Shown: positions 1 through 9,257, numbered from the stretch's first letter. The stretch is 64,000 nt of DNA from Polymorphobacter multimanifer (GCF_014205635.1 NZ_JACIIV010000008.1:94994-158993); one strand, 5' to 3'. Numbers and translations: made by a program. The notes: generated by a model from the letters alone, not told the origin.

Positions 1-467
1 TGTTCCAGCAGGCGCCGTTCGACCCCGACCTGGCGCGCGTGTCGCGCTCGCTCGGCGTGGATGGGCAGCAGGTTGTCGGCGAGGAGGTGCGCATCCGGCT
101 GGCGCGCGACGGGCATTTCTGGACGCAGGTCGAGATCAACGGTGTGGCTCGGCGGATGCTGGTCGACAGCGGCGCGACGGTGACGGCGCTTTCGCAATCG
201 ACGGCCGATGCGGCTGCGGTGACGCGCGACATCGGCGGGCTGCCGGTGATGATGCGCACCGCCAATGGCACGGTGCGCGCCGAGACCGGCACGATCGAGC
301 GACTCGGCATCGGCGGGATTGAGGCCACGGCGCTGAAAGTGGTGATTTCACCGGCGCTCGGCAACATCGATGTGCTGGGTATGAACTTCCTGTCGCAGCT
401 GGCGGGGTGGCGGGTGGAAGACAATGTGCTGATCATGCGCCCGCGCGGGACCGCCGAGGCCAGCTGA
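1..467 (+). CDS. Retropepsin-like aspartic protease (TIGR02281-type), 5' end outside window
   Basis: The reading frame is open from base 3, so the gene begins upstream of the window and only its last 154 residues are seen. The fold signature is the active-site motif LVDSGAT (about bases 159-180), followed by a hydrophobic beta-rich stretch and a second conserved block around IDVLGMNFLSQL, as in single-domain retropepsin-like proteases that work as dimers. Alphaproteobacterial members of this family (clan AA, TIGR02281) usually carry an N-terminal membrane anchor, which would lie in the missing part. The substrate is unknown. It converges on the efflux operon, with 7 bases between the stops. 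Confidence 0.8.
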   Translation, partial: FQQAPFDPDLARVSRSLGVDGQQVVGEEVRIRLARDGHFWTQVEINGVARRMLVDSGATVTALSQSTADAAAVTRDIGGLPVMMRTANGTVRAETGTIERLGIGGIEATALKVVISPALGNIDVLGMNFLSQLAGWRVEDNVLIMRPRGTAEAS

Positions 468-474
468 ACGCGGT

Positions 475-1899
475 TCAGTCGGACTCGGCCGGAACGTCGA
501 TGAGTGCATCGCCGCCCAGGGCGCGGTAGAGGGCGACGCCGTTGGCGGCAGCGATGAAGCGGGTGTTCACCTGTGTCCGCTGTGCCGTGTAAAGGGCGCG
601 CTGCGCATCGAGGCTGGCGAGGAAGGTTTCGATGCCGCCGCGATAACGGGCATCGGCGAGGGTGAAGGTATCGTTGGCGGCGGCGGCCTGGCGGTCGACG
701 GCATCGAGCTGGGCGGTGATGGTGCCCTGCCGTGCCAGTGCATCGGCGACATCGCGAAAGCCGGTCTGGATGGCGCGCTCATAGGCGGCAAGCGCTGCAT
801 CGCGCTGCGCGGTGGTCACATCGACGCCCGCGCGACCCGCACCGGCGCGAAAGATGGGGTAGTTGGCCGAGGGCCCGGCGCGCCATGTGAAGGAATTGCC
901 GCTGAACAGCGACGACAGCGCATCGCTGGCAAAGCCGACGAAGCCGGTGAGCGTGATGGTGGGGAAAAGGGCGGCACGAGCAGCACCGATCTCGGCGTTG
1001 CTGGCGCGCAGCTCATATTCGGCCTGGACGATATCGGGCCGGCGCAGGAGGATCGTGGAATCGAGCCCGGCGGGTGGTGCGGCGATGGTGGGGCCGGCGG
1101 CTTCGATCGAGGCGGGCAGGAGCGCCGGATCGATGCCGGTGCCGACCAGCAGCCTGAGCGCGTTGATGTCCTGCGCCACGGCGGTGGTCTGGAAGGCGGC
1201 ATCGGCTTCAGCCTGGGCGAGGATCTGGGTGGCTTGAGCGAGATCCGTGCGCGGCGCGATGCCGCCTCGCAGCCGGGCCTCGGTAAGATCGACGCTGCGC
1301 TGGGCATTCTCGACAGTGCGGCGGGCCACATCGAGGAGGCTGCGATCGGCGGCATGGGCAAGCCAGGCTTCGGCAATGTCTGCGACGAGCGTCAGCCGGG
1401 TGCCGCGTGCTGCGGCTTCGGTGGCGAACCAGCGGTTGCGCTGGGCGTCGGTGAGCGAGCGGAGCCGGCCGAAGAAATCGATCTCGAAGCCGCTGATGCC
1501 GATATCGGTGGAAAAATTGTCGCCCGACCGCGCGAAGCCACCGCCGGTGCCGGTACCGCTGCTTGCGGTCTGCGAGCGGACATAGCCGGCGCCGGCATCG
1601 ACACGAGGGAAAATGCTGGCGCGCTGGACGCGGTATTGGGCGCGGGCGGCGTCGATGTTGGCGGCGGCGATGGCCAGATCGCGGTTGTTGGCGAGTGCCT
1701 GGGTGATGAGCTGCTGGAGGCGTGGATCGCGGAAGACCTGGGCGTAGGTGACGGTGGGCAGCGTGGCTTCGCTCTGGCGGAGATAGGCATCGCCGACCGG
1801 CCATGAGGCGGGCACCGGCGGCGGGGTGCGGACATAGGGCGGCGCCATCGAGCAGCCCGTGGCCATGAGGGCGGCGACAAGAGGCAGTATCGGCTTCAT
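475..1899 (-). CDS. RND efflux outer-membrane lipoprotein, NodT/OprM family
   Basis: A 474-residue TolC-like outer-membrane channel. The N-terminus is a lipoprotein signal with lipobox ATGC near residue 16, followed by the family's typical APPYVRTPPP and PASW stretch. Two repeated coiled-coil/beta halves follow, including the conserved region RRPDIVQAEYELRASNAEIG in the second half. The length is normal for the family. Its ATG overlaps the stop of the inner-membrane pump gene by four bases (ATGA), so it is the third gene of an adaptor-pump-channel operon. It should form the outer-membrane exit duct. The exported substrates cannot be read from sequence. Confidence 0.93.
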   Translation of the reverse strand: MKPILPLVAALMATGCSMAPPYVRTPPPVPASWPVGDAYLRQSEATLPTVTYAQVFRDPRLQQLITQALANNRDLAIAAANIDAARAQYRVQRASIFPRVDAGAGYVRSQTASSGTGTGGGFARSGDNFSTDIGISGFEIDFFGRLRSLTDAQRNRWFATEAAARGTRLTLVADIAEAWLAHAADRSLLDVARRTVENAQRSVDLTEARLRGGIAPRTDLAQATQILAQAEADAAFQTTAVAQDINALRLLVGTGIDPALLPASIEAAGPTIAAPPAGLDSTILLRRPDIVQAEYELRASNAEIGAARAALFPTITLTGFVGFASDALSSLFSGNSFTWRAGPSANYPIFRAGAGRAGVDVTTAQRDAALAAYERAIQTGFRDVADALARQGTITAQLDAVDRQAAAANDTFTLADARYRGGIETFLASLDAQRALYTAQRTQVNTRFIAAANGVALYRALGGDALIDVPAESD

Positions 1900-4800
1900 T
1901 CGGCGGGCGCCGGCGCCGTCGGCTCTGCCTTGCCGCGGAAGGCATCGCGGGCGGTGCGGCGGACGATGACGAAGAACATCGGGATGTAGAAGACTGCGAG
2001 GATGGTGGCGGTGATCATGCCGCCGATGACCGCGGTGCCGATCGCGATGCGGCTGTTGGCACCAGCGCCGGTGGAGATGGCGAGCGGTAGCACGCCGAAG
2101 ATGAAGGCGAGGCTTGTCATGAGGATGGGCCGCAGCCGCAGCCGTGCGGCTTCAAGCGCGGCATCGATGACGCGCTTGCCCTCGCGTTCGGCACGCTCGG
2201 CGAACTCGATGACGAGGATGGCGTTCTTGGCGGCGAGGCCCATGGTGGTGAGCAGGCCGATCTGCAGATAGACGTCGTTTTCGAGCCCGCGCAGGGTGAC
2301 GGCGAACACCGAGCCGACGAGCCCGAGCGGGATGATGAGCACGACCGCGAGCGGCACCGTCCAGCTTTCGTAAAGGGCGGCGAGGCACAGGAAGACGACA
2401 AGCAGCGAGATGCCGTAGAGCAGCGGCGCCTGGCCCGAGGACAGCCGCTCCTGGAACGACAGGCCCGACCAGGCGACGCTGGTGCCGGGGATCTCCAGCG
2501 CCAGCGCCTCGATCCTGTCCATGGCGGCGCCCGAGCTGACGCCGGGGGCGCCCTGGCCCTGGATTTCGAACGCGGGCAGGCCCTGGAAGCGCGAGAGCGA
2601 GGTAGGAGCCTGCGACCAGCTGGTGCTGGCAAAAGCATCGAAGGGGGCCATCTGCCCATTCGAGCCGCGCACGAACCATTGGCCGATATTGTCGGGATCG
2701 GCGCGATAGGGAGCATCGCCCTGCACGAAGACGCGCTTCACACGGCCGCGATCGATGAAATCGTTGACATAGCGGCCGCCCCAGGCGGCGGACAGGGTGG
2801 TGTTGACGTCGTTCTGGTTGAGGCCGAGGGCAGCGAGCTTCTGCTGGTCGACCGCCACTTCGAGGGTGGCGACATCGGGCAGCTCGGAGAGGCGTATGCC
2901 GACCAGATCGGGATCGGCTTCGGCGGCGGCGATCAGCCGGTCGCGGGCGGCGGCAAAGTCTTGCGCGCTCATGCCGCTGGCATTCTGGAACTGCAGCGAG
3001 AAGCCGGACGACTGGCCGAGGCCGCGCACCGCCGGCGGCACCAGCGCGAACACCTGCGCATCGCGGAAATTCGCAAAGGCGGCGGACGCGCGCGCGACAA
3101 TGGCATCGGCGCCGTTCTCCTGGCCGTCGCGCTGATCCCAGGGCACGAAGTTGAGAAAGCCGCGGCCGGTGTTCTGGCCGCTTTCGCCGCCGCCACCGCC
3201 GCCGGCGACGGTGAACACCACGCTGGTGTTGGCCTTCTCCTGAGTGAGGAGATAGTTTTCGATGGCGAGCTGCACCTCGATCGTGCGGGCCAGGGTGGCG
3301 CCGGCTGGGAGGCGGAACTGGAGGCTGGCGGCACCCTGATCTTCGGTGGGCAGGAAGCCCGACGGCAGGCGGACGAACAGCAGCACGAGGATGGCGACGA
3401 TGCCCGCATAGATGGCGAGGAAGAGCCATTTGCGGGTGACCATGGTGGAGACGGCGCCGACATAGCGTTCGGTGCCGCTCTCGAAGCGGCGGTTGAAGCC
3501 ATTGCCAAGGCCGGCGATTGCCGATGTTGCGCGCGGGAAGCGGCGTGCAGCCCAGCCTTCCGGCGGGCTGCCTTCGCGGCGTGACGGCTTGAGCAGCGTG
3601 GCGGCAAGTGCCGGGCTGAGGATGAGCGCCACCAGCGTGGACAGCACCATGGCGGCGATCATGGTGACCGAGAACTGCCGGTAGATGACGCCGGTCGAGC
3701 CGCCGAAGAAGGCCATGGGCAGGAAGACGGCGGCCAGCACGATCATGATGGCGATGAGGGCTGCCGAGATCTGCTCCATCGACTGGATGGCGGCATCACG
3801 CGGGGAAAGATCGGGATCTTCCTTCATCAGCCGGTCGATGTTCTCGACGACGACGATGGCATCATCGACAAGCAACCCGATGGCGAGGACGAGGCCGAAC
3901 AGGGTGAGCGTGTTGATCGAGAAGCCGGCGAGATAGAAGATCGCGAAGGTGCCGAGGAGCGTGACCGGGACGGCGATGGTGGGGATGAGGGTCGCTCGCC
4001 AGTTCTGCAGGAACACGAACATGACGAGGACGACGAGGACGATCGCCTCGAACAGCGTGCCGATCACCTCGTCCACCGACAGCTTGATGAAGGCCGTGGT
4101 ATCGTTGGCGTAGGCGAATTTGAGGCCGGCCGGGAAGGACGGTGCTGCTTCCTCGACCACGGCCTTCACGAGTTCGGCGGTCTTGAGGGCATCGGCACCG
4201 GGGGCGAGCGAGATCGACAGCCCGGCGCCGGAATGGCCGTTGACGCGGCCGCTCGAACTGTAGTTTTCGGCACCGAGCTCGACCCGGGCCACATCCTGAA
4301 GGCGGACGGTGGCGCCGCTGGGCAGCGTCTTGAGGACGATGGCGCGGAACTGCTCGGGGGTTTCCAGCCGGGCCTGGGCGGTGACGGTGGCGTTGAGCAT
4401 CTGCGTATCAGGCTGTGGCTGGCCGCCGATCTCGCCGGCGGCGACTTCGGTGTTCTGGTTCTGGATGGCGGCGATCACATCGCCTGGCATCAGTGCGAAG
4501 CTGGCCAGCCGATCGGGGTTGAGCCAGATCCGCATGGCATAGGGCGAGCCGAACACGTTGACATCGCCGACACCTTCGACGCGGGCGAGGGTGTCCTGCA
4601 GGGTGGTGGTCAGAAAGTCGGAGACGTCGTTTCGATCGAAGCGGTCGGTCTCATCGTAGATGCCGACGATCATCAGGAAATCGGGGTTGGACTTGGTGAC
4701 GCGGATGCCCTGCTGCTGGACCTGCTGCGGCAACCGCGGCAGCGCCTGCTGGACCTGGTTCTGCACCTGCACCTGCGCGATATCGGGATCGGTACCTTTC

Positions 4801-5084
4801 GCAAAGGTGCCCGAGATCGTCACCTGCCCGCGCGAGGAGGAGGACGAGCTGAAATAGAGGAGTCCGTCGATGCCGGTGAGCTGCTGCTCGATGACCTGGG
4901 TGACGCTGTTCTGGATCGTCTCGGCCGAGGCGCCGGGGTAGGTGGCGCGGATGTTGACCTGCGGCGGCGCGACATCGGGATATTGGGCGATCGGCAGCAG
5001 CAGGATGGCACCGGCGCCGGACAGCATGACGATGATGGCCAGCACCCAGGCGAAGATCGGCCGGTCGATGAAGAAACGCGACAT
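1896..5084 (-). CDS. RND multidrug efflux permease, HAE1 (AcrB/MexB) family
   Basis: A 1062-residue inner-membrane proton antiporter of full family length. It begins with the classic MSRFFIDRPIFAWVLAI and the first transmembrane helix. The proton-relay aspartate pair is present in GLLVDDAIVVVEN of TM4, and the TM10 lysine in GLAAKNAILVIEFA. The DDA motif and overall layout place it in the hydrophobe/amphiphile (HAE1) group rather than the metal group. The start overlaps the adaptor stop (TGATG). No TetR- or MarR-type repressor gene lies beside the operon, so regulation is not visible locally. Confidence 0.95.
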   Translation of the reverse strand: MSRFFIDRPIFAWVLAIIVMLSGAGAILLLPIAQYPDVAPPQVNIRATYPGASAETIQNSVTQVIEQQLTGIDGLLYFSSSSSSRGQVTISGTFAKGTDPDIAQVQVQNQVQQALPRLPQQVQQQGIRVTKSNPDFLMIVGIYDETDRFDRNDVSDFLTTTLQDTLARVEGVGDVNVFGSPYAMRIWLNPDRLASFALMPGDVIAAIQNQNTEVAAGEIGGQPQPDTQMLNATVTAQARLETPEQFRAIVLKTLPSGATVRLQDVARVELGAENYSSSGRVNGHSGAGLSISLAPGADALKTAELVKAVVEEAAPSFPAGLKFAYANDTTAFIKLSVDEVIGTLFEAIVLVVLVMFVFLQNWRATLIPTIAVPVTLLGTFAIFYLAGFSINTLTLFGLVLAIGLLVDDAIVVVENIDRLMKEDPDLSPRDAAIQSMEQISAALIAIMIVLAAVFLPMAFFGGSTGVIYRQFSVTMIAAMVLSTLVALILSPALAATLLKPSRREGSPPEGWAARRFPRATSAIAGLGNGFNRRFESGTERYVGAVSTMVTRKWLFLAIYAGIVAILVLLFVRLPSGFLPTEDQGAASLQFRLPAGATLARTIEVQLAIENYLLTQEKANTSVVFTVAGGGGGGESGQNTGRGFLNFVPWDQRDGQENGADAIVARASAAFANFRDAQVFALVPPAVRGLGQSSGFSLQFQNASGMSAQDFAAARDRLIAAAEADPDLVGIRLSELPDVATLEVAVDQQKLAALGLNQNDVNTTLSAAWGGRYVNDFIDRGRVKRVFVQGDAPYRADPDNIGQWFVRGSNGQMAPFDAFASTSWSQAPTSLSRFQGLPAFEIQGQGAPGVSSGAAMDRIEALALEIPGTSVAWSGLSFQERLSSGQAPLLYGISLLVVFLCLAALYESWTVPLAVVLIIPLGLVGSVFAVTLRGLENDVYLQIGLLTTMGLAAKNAILVIEFAERAEREGKRVIDAALEAARLRLRPILMTSLAFIFGVLPLAISTGAGANSRIAIGTAVIGGMITATILAVFYIPMFFVIVRRTARDAFRGKAEPTAPAPAE

Positions 5085-6310
5085 CAGCGCCCACCGGGTG
5101 CCGGGGTGACAGCGGGGGCGCCAGCGGGGGGAGCTGTGCCGGGGGTTGCAATCGTCTGCGGCGTGCTGGCAGGGACGGCGCGAACGGTGGCGCCCGGCTC
5201 GATCTTGCCGGTACCCTGCACAACCACCCTGTCTCCCGGTGCGAGGCCGCTGGTGACGACCCAGTCGGCGCCCTGGGTGCGGTTTGCCACCACGGTGCGC
5301 CGCGCGGACTTGTTGTCGGCGCCGACGACGAAGACGGTGGCCTCCCCCTTGGCATCGCGCGTGACGGCGGCCTGGGGCACGAGGATGGCACGGGTGTCGA
5401 TGGCCTGCGCAAAGCGGGCGCGGACGAACATGCCGGGAAGCAGCTGGCCCTGCGGATTGGGGAAGCGGGCGCGCAGCGTGACGGTGCCGGTGTTCTGGTT
5501 GACCATGACTTCGGAGAATTGCACCGAGCCGGTGAGGCCATAGTCGCTGCCATCCTCGAGAAGCAGCCGGACCTGTGCCGCGGCGGGCACCATGCCGCCG
5601 GCGGAGAGTGCCCGCCGCAGGGTAAGCAGATCGGCGCTCGACTGTTGCATGTCCACGAAGATGGGATCGAGACGCTGGATGACGGCGAGCGGCTCGGCCT
5701 GGTTGAGCGTGGCGAGCGCGCCGACGGTGGCGAGCGAGCGGCCGATGCGGCCGGTGATCGGTGCCGGAACCCTGGTGAAGCCGAGATTGATGTTGGCGGT
5801 TTCGAGCTGGGCGCGGTTCTGGGCGACGGCGGCCTCCGCCTGCCGCGCGGTGGCCTGGGCGTCGGTAAGGTCCTGGGCGCTGACAGCTTCGAGGCTGGCC
5901 AGCGGAGCAAGGCGCTCGGCACGGATGCGGGCGGCTTCGGCAGTGGCTTCGGCGCTGGCGAGATTGGCGCGGGCCTGATTGACGGTGGCGGCGTAGAGGC
6001 GCGGATCGATGCGATAGAGGGTCTGGCCGCGACGGACGACGGCGCCTTCGGTGAACATGCGCTCCTGGATGATGCCGGCGACCTGCGGGCGCACCTCGGA
6101 CATTTCAAAGGCCGTCACGCGGGCGGCAAGTTCAACGATCTGTGGAACGTTGTTATAGGCAACGGTGACGAAACCGACTTCAGGCGGGGAGTCTGCCGGC
6201 TTTCGATCGCCGTTGGCATCCTGGCACCCGGACATCAGGATGCCGGCCGCCACAAGCATGGCGGCTGTGCAGCGGCGGCGCGCACAGTGTGGTCTCAAGA
6301 CATATCCCAC
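5084..6310 (-). CDS. RND efflux periplasmic adaptor (membrane fusion protein), AcrA family
   Basis: A 408-residue adaptor and first gene of the operon. The GTG start at 6310 gives a charged N-region followed by a hydrophobic core and lipobox LMSGC. An ATG at 6256 is an alternative but leaves no charged N-region. The body shows the biotinyl-lipoyl halves around EVRPQVAGIIQERMFTEG and INLGFTRVPAPITGRIG, an alpha-helical hairpin between them, and a Pro/Ala-rich C-terminal tail. It would be anchored in the inner membrane and link pump to channel. It is divergent from the RHH regulator gene, 147 bases away, so both promoters lie in 6311-6457. Confidence 0.92.
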   Translation of the reverse strand: MGYVLRPHCARRRCTAAMLVAAGILMSGCQDANGDRKPADSPPEVGFVTVAYNNVPQIVELAARVTAFEMSEVRPQVAGIIQERMFTEGAVVRRGQTLYRIDPRLYAATVNQARANLASAEATAEAARIRAERLAPLASLEAVSAQDLTDAQATARQAEAAVAQNRAQLETANINLGFTRVPAPITGRIGRSLATVGALATLNQAEPLAVIQRLDPIFVDMQQSSADLLTLRRALSAGGMVPAAAQVRLLLEDGSDYGLTGSVQFSEVMVNQNTGTVTLRARFPNPQGQLLPGMFVRARFAQAIDTRAILVPQAAVTRDAKGEATVFVVGADNKSARRTVVANRTQGADWVVTSGLAPGDRVVVQGTGKIEPGATVRAVPASTPQTIATPGTAPPAGAPAVTPAPGGR

Positions 6311-6426
6311 TCTTCATCGGCACAATGCGCCAAGGTTTCTCAAGCTTGGAAGCAGCATAAGGTTCCGGGGCGCAAGCGACAGCAGATTCACCCTGCTCTC
6401 GTGTTTTGTGAAAATGCCATCTCTTG

Positions 6427-6444
6427 ACCATCCAGCTGGATGGT
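6427..6444. promoter_or_regulatory. Perfect 18-bp palindrome, candidate operator of the RHH regulator
   Basis: The sequence accatccagctggatggt is its own reverse complement over all 18 bases. It ends 13 bases before the ATG of the ribbon-helix-helix gene and just before its ribosome binding site (ggaggg, 6449-6454). RHH proteins bind short palindromes as dimers or tetramers and commonly repress their own promoters, so autoregulation is the simplest inference. It also lies in the divergent region of the efflux operon, so a role there is possible. Confidence 0.55.
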
Positions 6445-6457
6445 ATATGGAGGGATT

Positions 6458-6856
6458 ATGAGCAGCCGGCCCGACAGCGAGAAGATCACCATCAACCTCG
6501 GCTTTGTCGATCTCGGCCATGTCGACATGCTGGTGCGCGAGGGTTTCTACGGAAACCGCAGCGACTTCATCCGCACCGCGATCCGCAACCAGCTGGCACG
6601 GCATGACCCGGTGCTGGCGCAGGCTGTAAGCCGCCAGCAGTTCCATACCGGGCTGCTGCGGCTCGACCGGGCGATGCTCGAAGCCTCGGTCGCGGAGGGG
6701 CGGATGCTCGATCTCAAGGTGCTGGGCCTGCTGTCGGTGGCACCCGATGTGCCGGTCTCGCTCGTCAATGCCGCCGTCGCCCGTGTCGAAGTGCTGGGCG
6801 CCATCGATGCCATCCCGCCGGTGCGTGCTGCACTGCGGGCCCTAATGTCAGGATAA
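6458..6856 (+). CDS. Ribbon-helix-helix (CopG-type) transcriptional regulator
   Basis: A 132-residue protein. The start is the ATG at 6458, which has a strong ggaggg ribosome binding site 4 bases upstream; an in-frame ATG at 6440 lies inside the palindrome and lacks one. Residues about 6-42 form the RHH fold: a beta strand (KITINLGF), then two helices joined by the turn YGNRSDFIR. The remaining 90 residues are an uncharacterised helical extension, unlike a minimal antitoxin. The stop is 3 bases before the esterase start, so the two are co-transcribed. It probably controls the esterase and itself through the upstream palindrome. Confidence 0.8.
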   Translation: MSSRPDSEKITINLGFVDLGHVDMLVREGFYGNRSDFIRTAIRNQLARHDPVLAQAVSRQQFHTGLLRLDRAMLEASVAEGRMLDLKVLGLLSVAPDVPVSLVNAAVARVEVLGAIDAIPPVRAALRALMSG

Positions 6857-6859
6857 ATC

Positions 6860-7873
6860 ATGAAATTTCAGTCCGATATGGCCGAGGTGCTGGCGCTGGT
6901 GCGCGCCGGGCAGCCGATGGCGGCGACGCGGATGCTGCAAGGGTTTTCACCGGCGCCGGCAATGGCCGATGCCGAGGTGATCGATCTGGTTGCGGAGCGG
7001 GTGGTGGAGCAGGTGATGGAGCAGGTGGTGGAGGGGCCAGCGGGCGGCTTGCAGCTGTTCCGCTCCCCGCTTGGCGAGATTGCCTATCGCCTGCACCGGC
7101 CGGCCGGCCTTGCTGAAGGCGCGCCGATGCTGGTCATGCTGCACGGCTGCACCCAGACCTCGGCAGACTTCGCGCTCGGCACGCGGATGAATGAGCGGGC
7201 GGCAGCGGCCGGGATGGCAGTACTGTGGCCCGAGCAATCGACCCGGTCCAACGCCCGGCGCTGCTGGCGCTGGTTCGATGCCGCGCACCAGCGCACCGAG
7301 GGCGGCGAGGCGGCACTGCTGCTGGCGCTTGTCCGCGACGTGGCGGCTGTGCATGCGCTGGGTGCAAAGGGCGTGTTCGTGGCGGGGCTTTCTGCGGGCG
7401 GGGCGATGGCGGCCGTGCTGGCGGACTGCGCACCAGATTTTTTGAAGGGCGTTGCGGTGCATTCGGGACTGGCGGCGGGGGCCGCCTCCAGCCTGCCCGG
7501 CGGCATGGCGGCAATGCAGCGCGCCCCTGCGGCGAGCCGGCGCGAAGGCGGCTTCGTGCCGATGATGGTGCTGCACGGTGACGCCGATACTGTGGTTGCG
7601 CCGGGCAATGCCGATGCGCTGTTCGGCGGGGCCGTCGCGCGGGCGGGCGCGGCGCTGTCGGTCGCTTCGGTGCCGTCACCATGGGGCCAGCAGACGGTGG
7701 GCCGCGATGCCGGCGGCGATGTGCGCGCCGTGCGGCTGATGATCGCCGGGGCCGGGCACAGCTGGGCGGGGGGCAACCCGGCCGGATCGCACACAAGTGC
7801 GGCAGGGCCCGATGCGTCGGCGATGATCGTGCAGTTCTTTGCCGAGCAGATGCGGAACCCGCCACGCATCTGA
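6860..7873 (+). CDS. PHB-depolymerase-family esterase (LpqC/COG3509-like)
   Basis: A 337-residue alpha/beta hydrolase. Around residues 91-105 it has the oxyanion segment LVMLHGCTQTSADFA typical of PHB depolymerase-family esterases, then a lipase box GLSAGG with nucleophile Ser178. The acid is probably in the DADTVV segment and the histidine in GAGHSW. There is no signal peptide; the first 60 residues are a helical region that may bind granules or membranes. The true substrate (polyhydroxyalkanoate, feruloyl or acetyl ester) is not set by sequence. It lies directly behind the RHH regulator and converges on hemN with a 13-base gap. Confidence 0.8.
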   Translation: MKFQSDMAEVLALVRAGQPMAATRMLQGFSPAPAMADAEVIDLVAERVVEQVMEQVVEGPAGGLQLFRSPLGEIAYRLHRPAGLAEGAPMLVMLHGCTQTSADFALGTRMNERAAAAGMAVLWPEQSTRSNARRCWRWFDAAHQRTEGGEAALLLALVRDVAAVHALGAKGVFVAGLSAGGAMAAVLADCAPDFLKGVAVHSGLAAGAASSLPGGMAAMQRAPAASRREGGFVPMMVLHGDADTVVAPGNADALFGGAVARAGAALSVASVPSPWGQQTVGRDAGGDVRAVRLMIAGAGHSWAGGNPAGSHTSAAGPDASAMIVQFFAEQMRNPPRI

Positions 7874-7886
7874 CGCTTCCGGCTGA

Positions 7887-9209
7887 TCAGACCGCGCGGC
7901 TGAGCTGGACCTGTGATACCTGGCGGTGGGTATCGAACGCCGCGGCTATGGTGCGGGCATAGGGCATGGCGTCGGCGGCGAGCTCGAGCCGGGATCCGCG
8001 CCAGTGCAACAGGCCGGCCGCTTCAAATGGGGCGAGCCGATCCCGGACCTGGGGTTGGCAGGCGAGGCGGCCGGCGTAGGCTGCGCCCGTCCCGAGGATC
8101 GAGCAAATGATGCCGGCGCGCACCCGGTCCTCCTCCGAGCGGCGGCAGCCGAGGGCGGCGGCAAGGCGCTGGCTGCCGATCGCGGCGTGGTAGCGGCCGC
8201 TGTGCTTCTCGTTCTGGACGAGCAGATCGGGAAACACGCTGATGGCGCTGACACCCATGCCGAGGGTGACCTTGGCATCATCATCGGTGAAGCCCTGGAA
8301 ATTGCGGTGCAGGCGGTCTTCACGCGCAGCAAGGGCAAGCGGATCATCGGGGCGGGCGAAATGATCGAAGCCGATCGGCTGGTAGCCGGCGGCGGTGAGC
8401 ATCCGCGTGGCGAACTCGGCCATGGCGAAGCGGGCGGGAGCATCGGGAAGGGCCGTATCGTCGATGCGCCTTTGCCGCGCGATGAGGTGCGGGACATGCG
8501 CATAGCCGAACACCGCCAGCCGGTCCGGCGCCAGCGCGATGCTGGAGGCGAGCGTGCCGGCGAGGTGCTCGGGCTGCTGACCGGGGAGGCCATACATCAG
8601 ATCGAAATTGAGCGAAGTGATGCCGGCACCGCGGAGCAGTGCGACCGACTTCTCGATGACGGTAAGCGGCTGGATGCGGCCGATGGCGGCCTGGATGGCG
8701 GGATCGAGCGTCTGCACGCCGAGGCTGGCGCGGGTGACGCCCTCGGCCTTCAGCATCGCCGCCCAACCGGCATCGAGACCTCGCGGATCGATCTCGACCG
8801 AGACGATGGCGCTATCGGCGGCGAAATGCTGGCGGACGTGGCCGAGCAGGGCGGCGAAATCGGCGGCTGCGACGGCGTTGGGGCTGCCGCCGCCAAAGGC
8901 GATGCGGGTGATGCGGCCGCGCTGGCCGAGCCGGGCCGCGACGAGCGCCACTTCCGCCTTGAGACGATCCAGATAGGCGCGCAGCCGGTCCCCGCGGCCG
9001 GTGGTGCCGGTGTTGCATCCGCAATACCAGCAGAGCTGGTGGCAGAAGGGGATGTGGAGATAGAGCGACACCGGTGTGCCGGGGGCAACGGCATCGATGG
9101 CGGCGGCCATGTCTTGCGCGCCGATGCCCTGGTGGAACTCGGCGGCAGTGGGATAGCTGGTGTAGCGCGGCACCGGGGTGGCGAGCAGCTCGGGAAAATA
9201 GATCGACAT
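7887..9209 (-). CDS. hemN: Oxygen-independent coproporphyrinogen III oxidase (radical SAM)
   Basis: A 440-residue enzyme that converts coproporphyrinogen III to protoporphyrinogen IX without oxygen. The radical-SAM cluster motif is IPFCHQLCWYCGCN, with Cys56, Cys60, Cys63 and the extra Cys65 typical of HemN rather than HemW. GGGSPNA and VSVEIDPRG are the usual SAM-binding segments. The ATG at 9209 is chosen: it gives the family N-terminus (YFPELLATPVPRYTSYPTA), and an upstream ATG at 9263 would place the FNR-type box inside the gene. That box suggests induction at low oxygen. The enzyme also serves bacteriochlorophyll supply. Confidence 0.93.
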   Translation of the reverse strand: MSIYFPELLATPVPRYTSYPTAAEFHQGIGAQDMAAAIDAVAPGTPVSLYLHIPFCHQLCWYCGCNTGTTGRGDRLRAYLDRLKAEVALVAARLGQRGRITRIAFGGGSPNAVAAADFAALLGHVRQHFAADSAIVSVEIDPRGLDAGWAAMLKAEGVTRASLGVQTLDPAIQAAIGRIQPLTVIEKSVALLRGAGITSLNFDLMYGLPGQQPEHLAGTLASSIALAPDRLAVFGYAHVPHLIARQRRIDDTALPDAPARFAMAEFATRMLTAAGYQPIGFDHFARPDDPLALAAREDRLHRNFQGFTDDDAKVTLGMGVSAISVFPDLLVQNEKHSGRYHAAIGSQRLAAALGCRRSEEDRVRAGIICSILGTGAAYAGRLACQPQVRDRLAPFEAAGLLHWRGSRLELAADAMPYARTIAAAFDTHRQVSQVQLSRAV

Positions 9210-9243
9210 GGGGGGTGTTGTAACGCGCCGCCATGTGGCGTCC

Positions 9244-9257
9244 TTGATCCACGTCAA
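9244..9257. promoter_or_regulatory. FNR/FixK-type box between hemN and ompW
   Basis: TTGATCCACGTCAA matches the FNR/FixK consensus TTGATNNNNATCAA except for one base in the right arm. It lies between divergent hemN (ATG at 9209) and the OmpW-family gene (ATG at 9338), so one dimer could serve either or both. hemN and ompW are both known oxygen-regulated genes in other proteobacteria. No Crp/FNR-family regulator gene lies within the window. Confidence 0.65.

Noticed and set aside
6424..6449. A -35/-10 promoter (TTGACC and TATATG) over the palindrome
   Set aside because: The spacer would be only 14 bases and the start of transcription would fall at or beyond the start codon.
6458..7873. RHH gene as antitoxin of a toxin-antitoxin pair
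   Set aside because: The partner is a full alpha/beta hydrolase with PHB depolymerase motifs, not a small toxin, and the RHH protein has a long C-terminal extension.
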